DNA from: Betaproteobacteria bacterium
GTDB lineage: Bacteria; Pseudomonadota; Gammaproteobacteria; Burkholderiales; Burkholderiaceae_C
Assembly (NCBI GenBank): GCA_016704535.1
Contig: JADIZZ010000003.1
Location: 510,535-574,534, forward strand
DNA length: 64,000 bases
Reading direction: 5' to 3'
Below are positions 61,213-64,000 of this stretch, piece by piece; positions within the stretch are counted from its first letter, which is position 1, and each line of letters begins with the position of its first letter. Made by a program: the position numbers and the translations under genes. The notes beneath the pieces are model-generated. The model had not been told where the DNA came from. It was given only the letters and a program-made list of their open reading frames with translations, and did no database searches.

Positions 61213-62580
61213 TCACACGTGGAGCAAGAGATGCTCGCGTTCCCAGGGCGAGATCACCTTCATGAACTCGGCGTACTCGATCTCCTTGACCTCGGTGTAG
61301 ACGGTGATGAACTCCTTGCCCAGCACCTCGGCAAGGTCGGTCTCGTTGCGCAGCATCGTCAGGGCCTCGCCCAGGCTGCGCGGCAACTGGAAGTCGCCGA
61401 GGTAGGCGTCGCCCTTGCACTCGGCGCTGGGCTCGATCTGGTTCATCATGCCCAGGTAGCCGCAGGCCAGCGTGGCGGCCAGCGCCACGTAGGGGTTGGC
61501 GTCGGCGCCGATGACGCGGTTCTCCACCCGCCGCGCGGCCGCGCCGGCCAGTGGGCTGCGGATACCCACGGTGCGGTTGTCGGTGCCCCATTGGATGTTG
61601 ATGGGTGCGGCCACGCCGCGAACCAGCCGGCGGTAGCTGTTGACGTAGGGCGCGAACAGCGCCATCGCCGCCGGGATGTACTTCTGCAGCCCGCCGATGT
61701 ACCAGTAGAACTCCTTGCTGGCCGTGAAGTCGGGGTTGCTGAAGATGTTCATGCCGGTGGCCTTGCTGACGATGCTCTGGTGGATGTGCATCGCGCTGCC
61801 GGGCTCGCCGGCGATGGGCTTGGCCATGAAGGTGGCGAACATGTCGTGGCGCAGCGCCGCCTCGCGCACCGTGCGCTTGAACAGGAAGACCTCGTCGGCC
61901 AGGCCCAGCGGATGGGCGTGGAAGAAGTTGATCTCCATCTGCCCCGCGCCCACCTCGTGAATGAGCGTGTCGACGTTGAGCTCCATCTTTTCGCAGTAGG
62001 CGTAGACGTCCTCGAACAGCGGGTCGAACTCGTTGACCGCGTCGATGCTGTAGGCCTGGCGCCCGGTCTCGCTGCGGCCGCTGCGGCCGATGGGCGGCTT
62101 CAGCGGCACGTCGGGGTCGGTGTTGCGCGCCACCAGGTAGAACTCGAGCTCGGGGGCCACCACCGGCGACCAGCCGCGCGCGTCGTAGAGGTCGCACACG
62201 TGGCGCAGCACGCTGCGCGGCGCGAAGGGCACGAGATGGCCGTTGCGGTCGTAGCAGTCGTGGATGACCTGCGCCGTGGGGTCGGTCGCCCAGGGCACGA
62301 TGCGCACCGTGGTCGGGTCGGGCCGCAGGTGCATGTCGCGGTCGGTGGGCGTGATGACGTCGTAGTAGGGCCCCTCCTCGGGGAATTCGCCCGTCACGCC
62401 CATGGCCACCACGGCCTCGGGCAGGCGCATGCCGCGGTCTTCGGTGAACTTCTGGCGCGGCAGGATCTTGCCGCGCGCCACGCCGGTGAGGTCGGGCACC
62501 AGGCACTCGATCTCGGTGACGTGGTTGTTGTCGAGCCACTGCTCGAGCTCGGCGAAGGTGAAATGGTCTCTGGTATTCAT
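61213..62580 (-). CDS. puuA: Gamma-glutamylputrescine synthetase (PuuA-type glutamine-synthetase homologue)
   Basis: A 455-residue ligase of the glutamine-synthetase superfamily beginning MNTRDHFTFAELEQWLDNN. Motifs: PDLTGVARGKILPR, APELEFYLVARN, IHEVGAGQMEINF, GSAMHIHQSIV and NSYRRLVRG, and NRTVGIRSPLAG carrying the late active-site Arg. PuuA adds glutamate to putrescine with ATP, the first step of the Puu pathway. It sits beside puuD and puuB, which settles the assignment against plain ammonia ligases. The ATG at 62580 has AGGTG shortly upstream. Confidence 0.9.
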   Translation of the reverse strand: MNTRDHFTFAELEQWLDNNHVTEIECLVPDLTGVARGKILPRQKFTEDRGMRLPEAVVAMGVTGEFPEEGPYYDVITPTDRDMHLRPDPTTVRIVPWATDPTAQVIHDCYDRNGHLVPFAPRSVLRHVCDLYDARGWSPVVAPELEFYLVARNTDPDVPLKPPIGRSGRSETGRQAYSIDAVNEFDPLFEDVYAYCEKMELNVDTLIHEVGAGQMEINFFHAHPLGLADEVFLFKRTVREAALRHDMFATFMAKPIAGEPGSAMHIHQSIVSKATGMNIFSNPDFTASKEFYWYIGGLQKYIPAAMALFAPYVNSYRRLVRGVAAPINIQWGTDNRTVGIRSPLAGAAARRVENRVIGADANPYVALAATLACGYLGMMNQIEPSAECKGDAYLGDFQLPRSLGEALTMLRNETDLAEVLGKEFITVYTEVKEIEYAEFMKVISPWEREHLLLHV

Positions 62581-62647
62581 GGGGCACCTGGGGACTTTGG
62601 CGGATCGGCGCGCGGGTTCGGCTGCGGGTGCGCGACGGCGTGTCGGT

Positions 62648-63427
62648 TCACGACGTGACGGCGTCGGCTGGCAAGGGGCCGCGCACGCGGTCGCGGTAGC
62701 CGCGCACGGCTTCGCCGAAAGCCCGCAGGATCTGCATCGACACCGGGTTGCCGGCGGCCTGCCATTCGGGGTGCCACTGCAGGCAGAGGTTGAAGCCGGG
62801 CGCGGCAGGCTGCGAGAAGGCCTCGACGAGGCCGTCGGGTGCGCGCGCCTCGACACGCAGCCCCGGCGCCAGCGCCTTGATGCCCTGGCCGTGCACCGAA
62901 TTCACGGTGACGGCGGCGCTGCCCACGATGCCGGCCAGCAGCCCGCCCGGCACCACGGCGATCGGATGCGCAGGCCCGTACTGTTCGGCCGCCGGCGCAC
63001 CTTCGCGGCTGCGGTGGTCGTTCAGGCCGGGCACGTCCTGCACCGCCTGGTGCAGCGTGCCGCCGAGTGCGACGTTGGTCTCCTGCGTGCCGCGGCAGAT
63101 GGCCAGCAGCGGCACGCCGCGCGCCAGGGCGCGGCGGATCAGCGGCAGCGTCCACGCGTCGCGCTCGGGGTCCAGCGGCAGCGCCGGATTCAGCACGTCC
63201 TCGCCGAAGTGCGAGGGGTGCACGTTGCTGGGGGACCCGGTCAGCAGCACGCCGTCGGCCACATCGAGCAGCGAGTCGAGTTCGGCCACCTCGAAGGGCG
63301 GAGCGATCAGCGGCAGCGCACCGGCCAGGCGCACCGCATCGACGTACTTGCGCCCGGCGATGTGGAAGGGGTGCTCGCCGAAGCGGTGGTTGCAGCTGGT
63401 GACGAGGACGACGGGTGGGCGGTTCAT
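62648..63427 (-). CDS. puuD: Gamma-glutamyl-GABA hydrolase PuuD
   Basis: A 259-residue class I glutamine-amidotransferase-like hydrolase that releases GABA and glutamate from gamma-glutamyl-GABA. Nucleophile Cys111 lies in LLAICRGTQE, preceded by GVLLTGSPSNVHPSHFGE; the catalytic His and Glu are in LQWHPEWQ. LNDHRSREGAP is another family block. It starts 10 bases after the end of puuB and is followed by puuA, so the three act together: amine in, GABA out. Confidence 0.9.
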   Translation of the reverse strand: MNRPPVVLVTSCNHRFGEHPFHIAGRKYVDAVRLAGALPLIAPPFEVAELDSLLDVADGVLLTGSPSNVHPSHFGEDVLNPALPLDPERDAWTLPLIRRALARGVPLLAICRGTQETNVALGGTLHQAVQDVPGLNDHRSREGAPAAEQYGPAHPIAVVPGGLLAGIVGSAAVTVNSVHGQGIKALAPGLRVEARAPDGLVEAFSQPAAPGFNLCLQWHPEWQAAGNPVSMQILRAFGEAVRGYRDRVRGPLPADAVTS

Positions 63428-63437
63428 GACGTGTTCT

Positions 63438-64000
63438 TCAGGCGAGCATATCCCGCAGCCGGTACCAGGCCATGCCGAGCACCAGCGCCGGCGTACGCAG
63501 CAGCGTGCCGCCCGGGAAGGCGCGGTGGCGCAGACGCGCGAAGACGTCGAAGCGCGAAGCATCACCCGCCATGGCCTCGGCCACCAGGCGCCCCGCCAGG
63601 CCGGTGAGCGCCAGGCCGTGGCCCGAGAAGCCCTGCAGGTAGTACACGTTGGGCACTGCGCCGGGCGTGGCCGCAGGCAGGCGGCCGAAGTCGGGCGCGC
63701 GGTTCATGCTGATATCGACGAAGCCGCCCCAGGCGTACTCGACCTCCAAGTCGCCCAACTGCGGAAAGCTGCGTTGCATGCGGGCTCGCATGCTCTCGGC
63801 CAGCTTGCCTGGCGTACGCGTGCTGTAGCTCACGCGCCCGCCGTAGAGCAGGCGGTGATCCGGCGTGGGACGGAAATAGTCGAGCACGAAGTTCGTGTCG
63901 CACACCGCGGCGCGGCTGGGGATCAGGCTGTCGCAGCGCTCCGGGTCCATCGCCCGGCTGCACGCAATGTACGTGCCCACCGGCATGATGCGCGCCTGCA
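63438..64000 (-). CDS. puuB: Gamma-glutamylputrescine oxidase PuuB-type, C-terminal part (partial)
   Basis: The last 186 residues of a DAO-family FAD oxidoreductase; the gene begins beyond the right edge. ARIMPVGTYIA, the DTNFVLDYFRPTPDHRLLYGG segment, EYAWGGFVDIS and the FAD-binding tail YYLQGFSGHGLALTGLAGRL are those of PuuB/OrdL oxidases, which turn gamma-glutamylputrescine into the aldehyde and hydrogen peroxide. It is the upstream gene of the visible puuB-puuD-puuA group. A missing N-terminal FAD motif is due only to the window edge. Confidence 0.88.
   Translation of the reverse strand, partial: QARIMPVGTYIACSRAMDPERCDSLIPSRAAVCDTNFVLDYFRPTPDHRLLYGGRVSYSTRTPGKLAESMRARMQRSFPQLGDLEVEYAWGGFVDISMNRAPDFGRLPAATPGAVPNVYYLQGFSGHGLALTGLAGRLVAEAMAGDASRFDVFARLRHRAFPGGTLLRTPALVLGMAWYRLRDMLA

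Noticed and set aside
60220..62658. Very long plus-strand open frame opposite puuA and the aminotransferase gene
   Set aside because: It has no recognisable family, an Arg/His/Ala-rich low-complexity composition, and lies entirely antisense to well-supported enzymes; long antisense frames are expected at this GC content.

Overview
The window is a very GC-rich chromosomal segment, densely packed on both strands, with many 4-base ATGA/GTGA gene overlaps. Protein families (MurB, YajQ, RsgA, YlqF, Crp-type cNMP sensor, DUF3138-like outer-membrane protein, PEP-CTERM protein) and their flavour point to a betaproteobacterium of the order Burkholderiales, probably in the Rubrivivax/Leptothrix/Piscinibacter part of the order. 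The genus is an inference. I found no rRNA, tRNA or CRISPR array.

Layout. 0-1.8 kb: edge of a glycan/glycosyltransferase cluster (partial glycosyltransferase, DUF5672 protein, methyltransferase, truncated glycosyltransferase). 1.8-24 kb: housekeeping and metabolic genes: two pseudouridine synthases, a P1-family peptidase, two acyl-CoA dehydrogenases, YajQ, MurB, a 2-oxoglutarate dioxygenase coupled to a PLP dehydratase, an S10 peptidase coupled to phosphofructokinase, RsgA, an MFS exporter, a Ser/Thr kinase and several membrane proteins. 24.2-27.7 kb: a PhnDCEE-type ABC importer without any phosphonate-degrading genes.

27.8-32.2 kb is the most remarkable part: egtD, an EgtB-type C-Se/C-S bond-forming enzyme (senA), a selenosugar-synthase-type glycosyltransferase (senB) and a SelD-type selenophosphate synthetase (senC). 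Together these form a complete selenoneine biosynthesis locus: EgtD makes hercynine, SenC selenophosphate, SenB the selenosugar, and SenA joins selenosugar and hercynine. The start codons of senA and senB face each other on one ATGCAT palindrome.

32-36 kb: lipocalin, SGNH-type lipoprotein, cNMP sensor, metallophosphoesterase, YlqF GTPase. 36.1-45.7 kb is bounded by two copies of the 5' end of dusA, one a stub and one in the intact gene, like the attL/attR of elements that integrate into dusA. Between them lie a CUT1-type sugar ABC importer, a cohesin-like PEP-CTERM pseudogene beside a large secreted BNR-repeat protein ending in a dockerin-like domain, an orphan GspC-like protein and a broken IS3-family transposase. 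46.7-49.8 kb: mtnP-mtnA-class II aldolase, a 5'-methylthioadenosine/5'-deoxyadenosine salvage route of the DHAP-shunt type.

50.4-64 kb is a long minus-strand polyamine-utilisation locus, in transcription order: puuB (partial), puuD, a puuA-type glutamine synthetase, a putrescine-type aminotransferase, potF, potA/G, potH, potI, an outer-membrane channel, a puuC-type aldehyde dehydrogenase, a second glutamine-synthetase-like ligase and a DMT exporter. Single- or double-base indels appear to interrupt potI, the aminotransferase start, the cohesin gene and perhaps one membrane protein. These are either real decay or base-calling errors.
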